From Verrucomicrobiota bacterium (GTDB lineage Bacteria; Verrucomicrobiota; Verrucomicrobiia; Chthoniobacterales; JAFAMB01): DNA of 6,715 bases. The position numbers and the translations under genes are program-made. Shown piece after piece: positions 1-4,986 of the stretch. Each line of letters starts with the position of its first letter. Within the stretch, counting starts at the first letter, position 1. The notes below the pieces were generated by a model. It ran no database searches and was not told where the DNA came from. It saw only the letters and a program-made list of their open reading frames with translations. The stretch is taken from contig JAFAJU010000528.1 in the NCBI GenBank assembly GCA_019236035.1, positions 1 through 6,715 on the forward strand. Direction: 5' to 3'.

Positions 1-299
1 CCGATCCGAAAGACCCCGGCGGGAGCTCGGTGGTCGTGCTCTACCTTGATCGGACCTCCCCCTTGCGCATTAATCAGACCTCTGCCCCAGGCCAATCCGA
101 GCTTCCCGAAGAGCACCGGAACCGGTGGACTCGCAGCGTGCCAACCGTCGGGAGTCCTATCGAATCGCTGGAGTTGACCCTTCATGCTATTCCAGGTCGG
201 TGCAACGCCAACTATGAGCTGCGTGACTGAGGGACTGATGCGATCTTCCGCGCGGGCCAGTAGCGGAGCGAGAAGGATTAGAACAGCCAGTCGACACAT
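1..299 (-). CDS. L,D-transpeptidase-like secreted protein (YkuD/ErfK family), N-terminal part only
   Basis: The frame opens at ATG 297-299 and stays open to the left edge, giving 99 residues of an incomplete protein. Residues 1-17 form a signal peptide with a hydrophobic core (LAVLILLAPLLA) ending at ARA, so export is predicted. The mature part resembles the N-terminal half of the YkuD/ErfK fold as found in small L,D-transpeptidases: a strand like QLIVGVAPTWNSMKGQLQRF, then PVPVLFGKLGLAWGRGL, then a stretch ending HRAPAGVFRIG. The last is the usual 'GDGRAPAGVF' element ahead of the active site. Such enzymes cross-link or modify peptidoglycan through a catalytic cysteine in an SHGC-type motif, which would lie beyond the edge and cannot be checked. 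It is co-directional with the DCC and M23 genes, 116 bp downstream. The ATG is preferred because it places the signal peptide at the N-terminus; no clear ribosome binding site is visible. Confidence 0.78.
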   Translation of the reverse strand, partial: MCRLAVLILLAPLLARAEDRISPSVTQLIVGVAPTWNSMKGQLQRFDRTPDGWHAASPPVPVLFGKLGLAWGRGLINAQGGGPIKVEHDHRAPAGVFRI

Positions 300-415
300 G
301 AGGTCGAAAAGATTTACGCGAACTTCATGCTCTGGCAAGTCCGAGCAGGATCCAAAAACACGCTTTGAAAGGTGCACACACGGATCGCGGGGGAGTGTGC
401 CCCTGCCGACCACGG

Positions 416-826
416 TCAAGGTAGAAATCTCCGCCTCTCGTCCGGTGTGGGAAGCCGGCACGAATCACGCCTGCCCCAGACCCGATACCGCGTCGCGGCA
501 ACCCCTCGGTAAAGAAGGTTGCGAATCGGCGCCGGGCAAAGGTACCCGATCCGTGCCAGCCAACGGTATCTCGGCAGGCCATCCAGAATACAGAGGACAG
601 CGTTACTCCTTTGGAGCAACTGCCCCCCTTGCGGACTGGGCCGATAAACGAAAATAGAGTCCACATTCGTCGTCTCGGGGTGATCTCTCGCCATGCTGTG
701 GAACGTTTCCCCTTGCAACGCTGAGAATAGAAAGTTCCGGTCGCGGTCTTCCCTGAGAACAAAATCGACTGTTCGGTTACACAGCCCGCACACGCCATCG
801 AAGAAGATGATGCTTTGTTCGGTCAT
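416..826 (-). CDS. DUF393 / DCC-family thiol-disulfide oxidoreductase-like protein
   Basis: A 136-residue protein matching the DCC family over its whole length. The signature DGVCGLCN sits at residues 10-17 and gives a CxxC pair (C13, C16) in a thioredoxin-like position. Further family features are a central S-x-A motif (RSNAVLCIL) and a C-terminal block resembling 'YRxIAxNRYxxFG', here YRGVAATRYRVWGRR. Family members are predicted redox proteins, but substrates are not established. The chosen start is ATG 824-826. It overlaps the stop of the upstream M23 gene as ATGA, and no Shine-Dalgarno is seen, so translational coupling is likely. An alternative TTG at 836-838 would add four residues (MPYS) and is less convincing. 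No signal peptide or membrane segment is present, so the protein is probably cytoplasmic, unlike its exported neighbours. Confidence 0.9.
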   Translation of the reverse strand: MTEQSIIFFDGVCGLCNRTVDFVLREDRDRNFLFSALQGETFHSMARDHPETTNVDSIFVYRPSPQGGQLLQRSNAVLCILDGLPRYRWLARIGYLCPAPIRNLLYRGVAATRYRVWGRRDSCRLPTPDERRRFLP

Positions 827-1893
827 TGAGTAGGGCAAATGAGATCCAAATATCGTTCTCCTTCTTTGCTAAGACTATAGTTGGATTCTCTTCCCTGAAT
901 ATAGCCTCTGGTCTGCAAGGCGTAAGGGTACGGCGAGGGCTTGACCCACGTAAGCATTGGCTTCTCCACTGAGCTTTCGCTGGCCTTAAACCGAAGCGGA
1001 ATTCCGGCCTGATCAAACGAAATTTCCCATGACTTCGCGTCCGTCCGACCATCCGATAACCAGGGATACCGGCGCAGAAGGTCCATAAGCGGTGATGGCG
1101 GCACCAGCACACGGTACCAGGTCGTCTGTTCCTGGAAAAACTCCGGAATCGTCAACTGAGGATTTTTGTGTAGCTCCAAATAAAACCGCCCGATATCGAA
1201 CCCATCCAAATTCTGGCCGTTGTATATACCGTGGCGATTGCCGTCTCCCCGAAAATATTTCGCGGACCATTTGTCGAAATCAGCATTGAGCAGCAGGTTC
1301 AATTCGAGATGAAGGTGAGCGCGTTCTCGATCGATGCCTTCACCGGTATGCCCCATTACGCCGATTGGATCGCCTTGGGCGACCGTATCACCTATATTAG
1401 TCTGAGCTGCGCTCAGGTGCGCGTAGAGGCTATAATAGGGGCACCCATCGAACTGATGTTCAATCACGATATATCGGCCGTAATTCGAGTGGGATGGAAC
1501 GGGATTTATATAAACTACTTTCCCTGCCGCGATCGCGTGAATAACGTCCAGGGGCTCGCCGTGCCCATCACGTTGGAGTGGGCGGATGTCAATCCCCTCG
1601 TGAAAGCGTGTGTAAAGGATGGCCGTCCCAATTCTTTGAGGATTCCGGACAAATCCGTACTGCCCGCCTTCCCATGCATTGCTGATCTGTCCCTCGAAAT
1701 CGCGCCGGACGTACTGATAGAATGCCGCGCTATCACCGCTGAACAGCGCGTGATTATCGGTCGGTAAGATGATTTTAGCCGACTGCGCCGGCGCGGCGGC
1801 TGCAGGTGGAATGAGGAGCAGGAGAACTGATCTCGCTATGCTTCTGGCGGCCGCCCAAACGTTGCTACAAGGCATAATCGATTCTGATGGCAT
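823..1893 (-). CDS. M23-family (LytM/peptidase_M23) zinc metallopeptidase, exported
   Basis: A 356-residue predicted peptidoglycan endopeptidase. Residues 18-38 form a signal peptide (positive ARSIAR, then VLLLLIPPAAAA), consistent with export to the periplasm. The M23 core covers about residues 90-200. HEGIDIRP gives the HxxxD zinc ligands H98 and D102, YSLYAHL contributes the conserved H159, and AHLHLEL gives the HxH pair H193/H195. All catalytic positions are therefore present and activity is expected, usually cleavage of peptide cross-links. The 150 or so residues after HLHLEL show no domain I recognise; this long tail is larger than in minimal LytM proteins. ATG 1891-1893 gives MPSESIMPCS; ATG 1873-1875 (residue 7) is also possible because neither has a clear ribosome binding site. 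The stop overlaps the DCC gene start, and an L,D-transpeptidase lies further downstream, which supports a cell-wall role. Confidence 0.93.
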   Translation of the reverse strand: MPSESIMPCSNVWAAARSIARSVLLLLIPPAAAAPAQSAKIILPTDNHALFSGDSAAFYQYVRRDFEGQISNAWEGGQYGFVRNPQRIGTAILYTRFHEGIDIRPLQRDGHGEPLDVIHAIAAGKVVYINPVPSHSNYGRYIVIEHQFDGCPYYSLYAHLSAAQTNIGDTVAQGDPIGVMGHTGEGIDRERAHLHLELNLLLNADFDKWSAKYFRGDGNRHGIYNGQNLDGFDIGRFYLELHKNPQLTIPEFFQEQTTWYRVLVPPSPLMDLLRRYPWLSDGRTDAKSWEISFDQAGIPLRFKASESSVEKPMLTWVKPSPYPYALQTRGYIQGRESNYSLSKEGERYLDLICPTQ

Positions 1894-1938
1894 CGGATAG
1901 GGTTTGCAACCGAAGGCGCCATCCGCTAAACGGTCACA
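1894..1938. promoter_or_regulatory. Divergent intergenic region between the M23 gene and the BsuPI lipoprotein gene
   Basis: Only 45 bp separate the two divergent start codons, so any promoters and operator must be packed together or reach into the coding regions. Two nested dyads are visible: CGGAT (1894-1898) with ATCCG (1921-1925), and inside it GGTT (1901-1904) with AACC (1908-1911) around TGC. I could not identify convincing -35/-10 hexamers for either gene. A regulatory role for the dyads is a guess from symmetry and position. Confidence 0.3.
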
Positions 1939-2556
1939 ATGAATTTTCGTGTTGCGGTCTGCGCCGCTTTGGTAGTCGCACTTGCCGGCTGTTCATCCTC
2001 GAGCGGGCTTTACCGGTGGGTCCCCTTTGTGGGAAAAGGAAAAAAAGATCAGTCCAACACGGCGATAGCGAAGGTCAACAAAACGAATCCATTTGGTCCG
2101 ATCACCGGGCCTGTATTCTACGGGCTCGAGATGCGGGTAAGGGTGAGTCCGGATGTTGTCCGGCTCTCTGACGCGCGATCTTTGGAGGTTCATCTCCAGC
2201 TTATCAATCGGTCAAAAAAGGAGGCGAACCTTGTATTCAACGATAGCCGCAAATATGATTTTATCCTTCGAGATATAGGCGGTAAAAAGCTCGCCCAATG
2301 GTCGGACGATCAACCGGTCAATCAGACCCAGAGTTACGTTATTATCAATCCCGGTGAACGAGCGGAGTTTGTTGGAAGCGTTTCGACTCGCGATATGGTT
2401 GCAGGGCAGACTTATACGCTGGAGGCATTGGTTGTCGGATACGACCGCATGCGCCAAACCATTCAACTGACGCCGGCGATAGAACGCCCGGCAGCCGCCG
2501 CGCAGCGTCCTTCTCCCGCGCGACCGGCACCTGCCGGCCAAAAGCCAAACCGGTAG
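1939..2556 (+). CDS. Lipoprotein with BsuPI (intracellular proteinase inhibitor-like) domain
   Basis: A 205-residue protein with a clear lipoprotein signal: MNFRVAVC, then a hydrophobic run ending in the lipobox LAGC (residues 15-18), with C18 as the acylated cysteine, followed by serines. A linker (19-60) leads to an all-beta domain at about residues 62-165 that matches the BsuPI pattern: SLEVHLQLINRSKKEANLVF, then KYDFILRDIGGKKLAQWSDD, then INPGERAEFVG. This pattern of strand, Asn, 'YDF', 'W-S-D' and 'PGE' is typical of the family. BsuPI was named for a Bacillus subtilis inhibitor of an intracellular serine protease, but most relatives, often lipoproteins, have no shown inhibitor activity. 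The C-terminus (184-205) is a disordered Pro/Ala-rich tail ending in KPNR. The gene is divergent from the M23 peptidase and convergent with the methyltransferase. Anchoring in the outer or inner membrane is predicted; residue 19 is Ser, which does not signal inner-membrane retention. Confidence 0.85.
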   Translation: MNFRVAVCAALVVALAGCSSSSGLYRWVPFVGKGKKDQSNTAIAKVNKTNPFGPITGPVFYGLEMRVRVSPDVVRLSDARSLEVHLQLINRSKKEANLVFNDSRKYDFILRDIGGKKLAQWSDDQPVNQTQSYVIINPGERAEFVGSVSTRDMVAGQTYTLEALVVGYDRMRQTIQLTPAIERPAAAAQRPSPARPAPAGQKPNR

Positions 2557-2634
2557 GGATGGCTATGGACCGCGGGTTGGTTGCTGGAGGGCTCCGTCGT
2601 AGCAGCCACCGCGCAACCGGCGGGAACCTGGAGG

Positions 2635-2652
2635 GGAGCTGCTTGCAGCTCC
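2635..2652. repeat. Perfect 8-bp hairpin inside the convergent intergenic element
   Basis: GGAGCTGC (2635-2642) and GCAGCTCC (2645-2652) are exact reverse complements separated by TT. In RNA the innermost pairs would open to give a larger loop. It lies in the centre of the 2575-2796 inverted repeat. Confidence 0.8.
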
Positions 2653-2707
2653 TCCGCGGGGTTGTCGTCGATGGGTAATTCAGCGTCCTTTCGGCCTGTC
2701 GACCGAA

Positions 2708-2725
2708 GGCGTTGCAAGCAACGCC
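2708..2725. repeat. Second perfect 8-bp hairpin inside the convergent intergenic element
   Basis: GGCGTTGC (2708-2715) and GCAACGCC (2718-2725) are exact reverse complements separated by AA. It has the same arm length and two-base centre as the hairpin at 2635-2652. It slightly overlaps the right arm of a bulged stem (CCTTTCGG 2687-2694 with CCGAAGG 2703-2709). Confidence 0.8.
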
Positions 2726-2828
2726 CCTCCAAAACAACAGGTGAAGCGGACCTCTTCAGCGGTGGCTGCTACGACGGAGCCCTCCAGTAACCAGCCAGAC
2801 GCCCCATACATAGCCAGACAGAAGCGGC

Positions 2829-3587
2829 TCACTTTTGCCGTTGCCACAGCGACGCTTGTGCGACGCTCCACTGAAACTTGCGCGCATGTTCCCGGATCAG
2901 AAACTGGAGTTCCTTCGTGAGTTTGAGATCGAAATAACCGCGGAAGGCGCTCCTTATCCGGTCAAGTGTTGAGGCTGACTCGCCGGATGGTTCATACTTG
3001 CCTCCAAGCCAGTCGGGTTTCGGGGTAAACGCTTCCAACCATGTGTACGGAGACGACAGAATGAGGTGGCCGCCAGGATGGACAAGCGCCGAAAACGATT
3101 TGAGCAAATCCCTCGGAGATTTTACCCGGTCGATTAAATTCGCCGCCAGCACCAGGTCGAAGCGGCCAATCTCCGGACCCAAATTTGTGGCATCCCCAAC
3201 CTCAAACCGGCATCGTTCCCTGCTAAGCTCGGGCGGTAGTTCTCTGGTCAAGCGAGTAACGATTTCGCCCTCTTCGACCCGTCGGATCTCGATTCGGCCC
3301 GTTGTCCGGACCTGATTTGCGGCCGCCACGAAGTGATGTGACAAATCGATCCCCACCACTTCTCTGGCCCAGCGCGATAGTTCGAATGTGGATCGCCCTA
3401 CCGCACAACCGAGATCCAACGCCCGTTCGACTATGCCAATCTCCGGCAGGAATTCGCTGACACACCGGACCGGGTAGAAGAGCGCGTCTCGTGGACCAAA
3501 AGGAAACGGAAGTTGGTCATCGCCGGTTCCGTAGTGGAACAGGAGATACTGATCGACCAAATCGTCGTTCTCGTAGAAATTGGACAC
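2829..3587 (-). CDS. Stand-alone OvoA C-terminal-type methyltransferase (putative 4-mercaptohistidine N1-methyltransferase)
   Basis: A 252-residue class I SAM-dependent methyltransferase. Motif I is ALDLGCAVGRS (56-66), followed by the acidic strand end VVGIDLSHHF (78-86), GDATNLG (131-137) and FDLVLAANLIDR (143-154). Several stretches match the C-terminal methyltransferase domain of the ovothiol enzyme OvoA: the start YENDDLVDQYLLFHYG (5-20), SSPYTWLEAFTP (178-189), WLGG (193-196) and FLIREHARKFQWS (229-241). In that pathway this domain methylates 5-thiohistidine (4-mercaptohistidine) at an imidazole nitrogen to make ovothiol A. Here it is a separate protein, and the N-terminal sulfoxide synthase half is not fused or nearby. 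The start is GTG (3585-3587); it keeps the conserved YE..L.DQYLLFHYG segment at the N-terminus. The gene lies 52 bp downstream of the M29-like peptidase gene on the same strand, a possible operon. Family assignment is firm; the substrate is inferred. Confidence 0.9.
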   Translation of the reverse strand: MSNFYENDDLVDQYLLFHYGTGDDQLPFPFGPRDALFYPVRCVSEFLPEIGIVERALDLGCAVGRSTFELSRWAREVVGIDLSHHFVAAANQVRTTGRIEIRRVEEGEIVTRLTRELPPELSRERCRFEVGDATNLGPEIGRFDLVLAANLIDRVKSPRDLLKSFSALVHPGGHLILSSPYTWLEAFTPKPDWLGGKYEPSGESASTLDRIRSAFRGYFDLKLTKELQFLIREHARKFQWSVAQASLWQRQK

Positions 3588-3639
3588 CGCCGCTAGCAGG
3601 GAAACGTCAACCGGACCGCAGCGAAAATTTCCTGCGGAT

Positions 3640-4797
3640 TCAAGCCAGTAAATCGACCATGTAGGCAGCCGGTTCGAAATTTTCGATCAACACGACGGTC
3701 TCGCCGTTCCGGCGCATGCGCACTTGCGGCACATTGATCTCGGGCGTTTTGTGTGGAGCAAACAAGATATCGTCGTGGGTCGCGTTCTTCTTGCTGCTAA
3801 ACTTGTCCGGAGTGAGATGGCCGCCTAAGTGATCGCTCCGCCCGGTGGCTACATGCAGCGTTCCAAGCACCTTTTCATCTTGAATGTCACGCCCCGAAAC
3901 GGGCAGCAGCTGCGTGCCAAAACCCAGCTCGCCGAGTTCACCTGTTGCGGGATCGGACTCAACCTTACGCTTATGTTCGTCGATGGTTTTCTGGTTGCCT
4001 TTGAGGAGCTTTGAGTCGACGATCCGCCCGCCCTTCACGGTCATCAATCCAATTGTGCCATCCTCGAACTTGAGCGGAAAATGACCCGAACCGCTGGTTG
4101 GGACGAAATAAATTTCGCCCGCGGGCAAATTTGCAATATCTGGGCCGCCGCGACAAAGACCGTGGCTTTTCTGCGCTTCTTGCTGCCCAAGGTCCAAATG
4201 CAGGCTAAACTGATCCCTGCCATAGGTGAAATCAATTTCGACCCAATCAGCTCGGGTCATTCCGAGACGAAGCTTCTCGGCATCCCTACTTACCTGATCA
4301 TAATCAACGGCCAGTCCGCTGTTCAGGATGATCTGGTTCAAGCCATGAAGCGTAGCTCCGCGGAACCCATACCTCTTTGCGAACGCCGTTAACGGCGCCG
4401 TAGCCGAGTAGGTCGAGATACAAAGAATGAGCTTGTAATTCGGGTAAATATCCCGCTCGAGACTCAGCTCGGTCCCGTCGGTCGCGACCGCAAGATCGGG
4501 AAGGTCCAGATTACTACCGCCGGTGATTTTGTAGGCGAACATCTCGCCTCCGGTGAGGCTCAGTTCCCGCAGGGCTCCATTGTTGAGGCCTTTGTAAAAG
4601 ACTTCGTAGGCGTTGCGTTGGATCGTCAGATCCCCGTTTTTTGCGAACCCGAAGTCTTTGATATCGTGCGGGTCCTCCAAATCAATCAAAATGGCCACTC
4701 GCTCACCTGACTTTGGATTGAACACCGTCTTTAGCAGGCGGGAGAGGCTGAATGGTGGAAATTTCTCAGGAACCGTCAGCTTTGTTTGCGCAATCAT
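3640..4797 (-). CDS. M29-like metallo-aminopeptidase (aminopeptidase T/AmpS type), divergent
   Basis: A 385-residue cytoplasmic protein with no signal peptide, slightly shorter than typical aminopeptidase T (about 400-415). The N-terminal half contains LTGGEMFAYKITGGSNLDLPD (81-101). The C-terminal half carries the M29 pattern: NLPAGEIYFVP (223-233, candidate ligand E228), GELGFGT (289-295, candidate ligand E290), DEKVLGTLHVATG (307-319, H315), GG (325-326), and THDDI (340-344, H341-x-D343). These correspond in order to the Glu, Glu, His, His-x-Asp metal ligands of the M29 two-metal site, so the site appears intact. I did not see the tyrosine found seven residues after the histidine in aminopeptidase T (here D322), although alignment around it is uncertain. 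Substrate is unknown; NicX-type ring-opening dioxygenases share this fold, so peptidase activity is not assured. ATG 4795-4797 is the start, with no clear ribosome binding site. It likely leads a two-gene unit with the methyltransferase. Confidence 0.8.
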   Translation of the reverse strand: MIAQTKLTVPEKFPPFSLSRLLKTVFNPKSGERVAILIDLEDPHDIKDFGFAKNGDLTIQRNAYEVFYKGLNNGALRELSLTGGEMFAYKITGGSNLDLPDLAVATDGTELSLERDIYPNYKLILCISTYSATAPLTAFAKRYGFRGATLHGLNQIILNSGLAVDYDQVSRDAEKLRLGMTRADWVEIDFTYGRDQFSLHLDLGQQEAQKSHGLCRGGPDIANLPAGEIYFVPTSGSGHFPLKFEDGTIGLMTVKGGRIVDSKLLKGNQKTIDEHKRKVESDPATGELGELGFGTQLLPVSGRDIQDEKVLGTLHVATGRSDHLGGHLTPDKFSSKKNATHDDILFAPHKTPEINVPQVRMRRNGETVVLIENFEPAAYMVDLLA

Positions 4798-4876
4798 TAA
4801 GAGGGAGGTTCGTTCTCTCGCGCGCGTTAGTCAAAGAGAGTATCTCGCGATACGTTACCGAGCCGGTTACAGACGC

Positions 4877-4900
4877 GGTAGGGCGGAGCCTCGCCCTACC
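4877..4900. repeat. GC-rich hairpin 1 of 3 upstream of aroC
   Basis: GGTAGGGCG (4877-4885) and CGCCCTACC (4892-4900) are exact 9-bp complements around a six-base loop. The GGTAGGG motif recurs at 4910-4916 at the start of the next hairpin, as expected of a dispersed REP-like intergenic palindrome. Confidence 0.8.
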
Positions 4901-4914
4901 AGATCGTTCGGTAG

Positions 4915-4934
4915 GGACGCGCTTCGTCGCGTCC
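4915..4934. repeat. GC-rich hairpin 2 of 3 upstream of aroC
   Basis: GGACGCG (4915-4921) pairs exactly with CGCGTCC (4928-4934) around the loop CTTCGT. The flanks continue as TAG(G) on the left and TAG on the right, so the stem can extend with one bulged G. Confidence 0.8.
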
Positions 4935-4937
4935 TAG

Positions 4938-4968
4938 CTCGAAGCTTGCGAGTCGCCCGTGCTTCGAG
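4938..4968. repeat. Hairpin 3 of 3 upstream of aroC
   Basis: CTCGAAGC (4938-4945) and GCTTCGAG (4961-4968) are exact 8-bp complements separated by 15 bases. It begins three bases after the second hairpin and ends 18 bp before the aroC start codon, so in RNA it could lie in the aroC leader. Confidence 0.7.
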
Positions 4969-4986
4969 TTAATTTGCTCGCTAAGC

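Larger units (their letters stand above)
2560..2816. repeat. Large intergenic inverted-repeat element with nested hairpins
   Basis: The left arm 2575-2612 and right arm 2759-2796 are reverse complements at 36 of 38 positions, with an unbroken 29-nt core (2584-2612 against 2759-2787). Both differences (T2577/G2794 and G2583/T2788) would be G-U wobbles in plus-strand RNA. An outer 8-bp pair, 2560-2567 with 2809-2816, extends the dyad to 257 bp. The 146-nt centre holds two further perfect 8-bp stems (2635-2652 and 2708-2725) and a bulged one (2687-2694 with 2703-2709). No transposase or sizeable credible gene lies inside. It fills the gap between two convergent genes. It could be a REP/BIME-like palindromic repeat, a MITE-like non-autonomous element, or a bidirectional terminator structure. 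Confidence 0.85.
4798..4986. promoter_or_regulatory. Divergent intergenic region between the M29-like gene and aroC
   Basis: These 189 bp separate divergent start codons and must hold the promoters of both genes unless transcription begins elsewhere. The half next to the M29-like gene has little structure beyond short dyads such as GTATC-TCGC-GATAC near 4840-4855. The half next to aroC is occupied by three GC-rich hairpins (4877-4968), leaving only 18 bp between the last stem and the aroC ATG. I found no convincing promoter hexamers on either strand. Confidence 0.4.

Noticed and set aside
374..400. Possible terminator downstream of the DCC gene (GCACAC 374-379 with GTGTGC 395-400)
   Set aside because: The stem is only 6 bp with a 15-base loop and no T-run follows directly on the minus strand; too weak to annotate.
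184..657. 157-codon plus-strand open frame
   Set aside because: It lies antisense to the DCC gene and the L,D-transpeptidase start, and its translation has no recognisable features. The opposite strand matches known families.
325..798. 157-codon minus-strand open frame
   Set aside because: It is out of frame with the DCC gene, which carries DGVCGLCN; the product is Arg/Gly-rich and unlike any family.
836..838. TTG as the DCC start codon
   Set aside because: It adds only four non-conserved residues, while the ATG at 824-826 forms a classic ATGA overlap with the upstream gene.
1231..1767. 178-codon plus-strand open frame with a fairly normal-looking composition
   Set aside because: It is antisense to the M23 catalytic core, whose HxxxD and HxH motifs settle the coding strand.
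2575..2796. Insertion sequence
   Set aside because: No transposase frame fits in 222 bp and I saw no direct target-site duplication at the arm ends; kept only as an inverted-repeat element.
2345..2871. Several open frames of 63-130 codons on both strands around the convergent gap
   Set aside because: Their similar peptides (LEGSVVAAT on both strands) come from the two arms of the inverted repeat. None has a domain, and most overlap the lipoprotein end.
4946..4974. Possible aroC promoter (TTGCGA, 17-bp spacer, TTAATT)
   Set aside because: The -10 matches the consensus at only 3 of 6 positions and the start site would fall about 6 bp before the ATG; not convincing.
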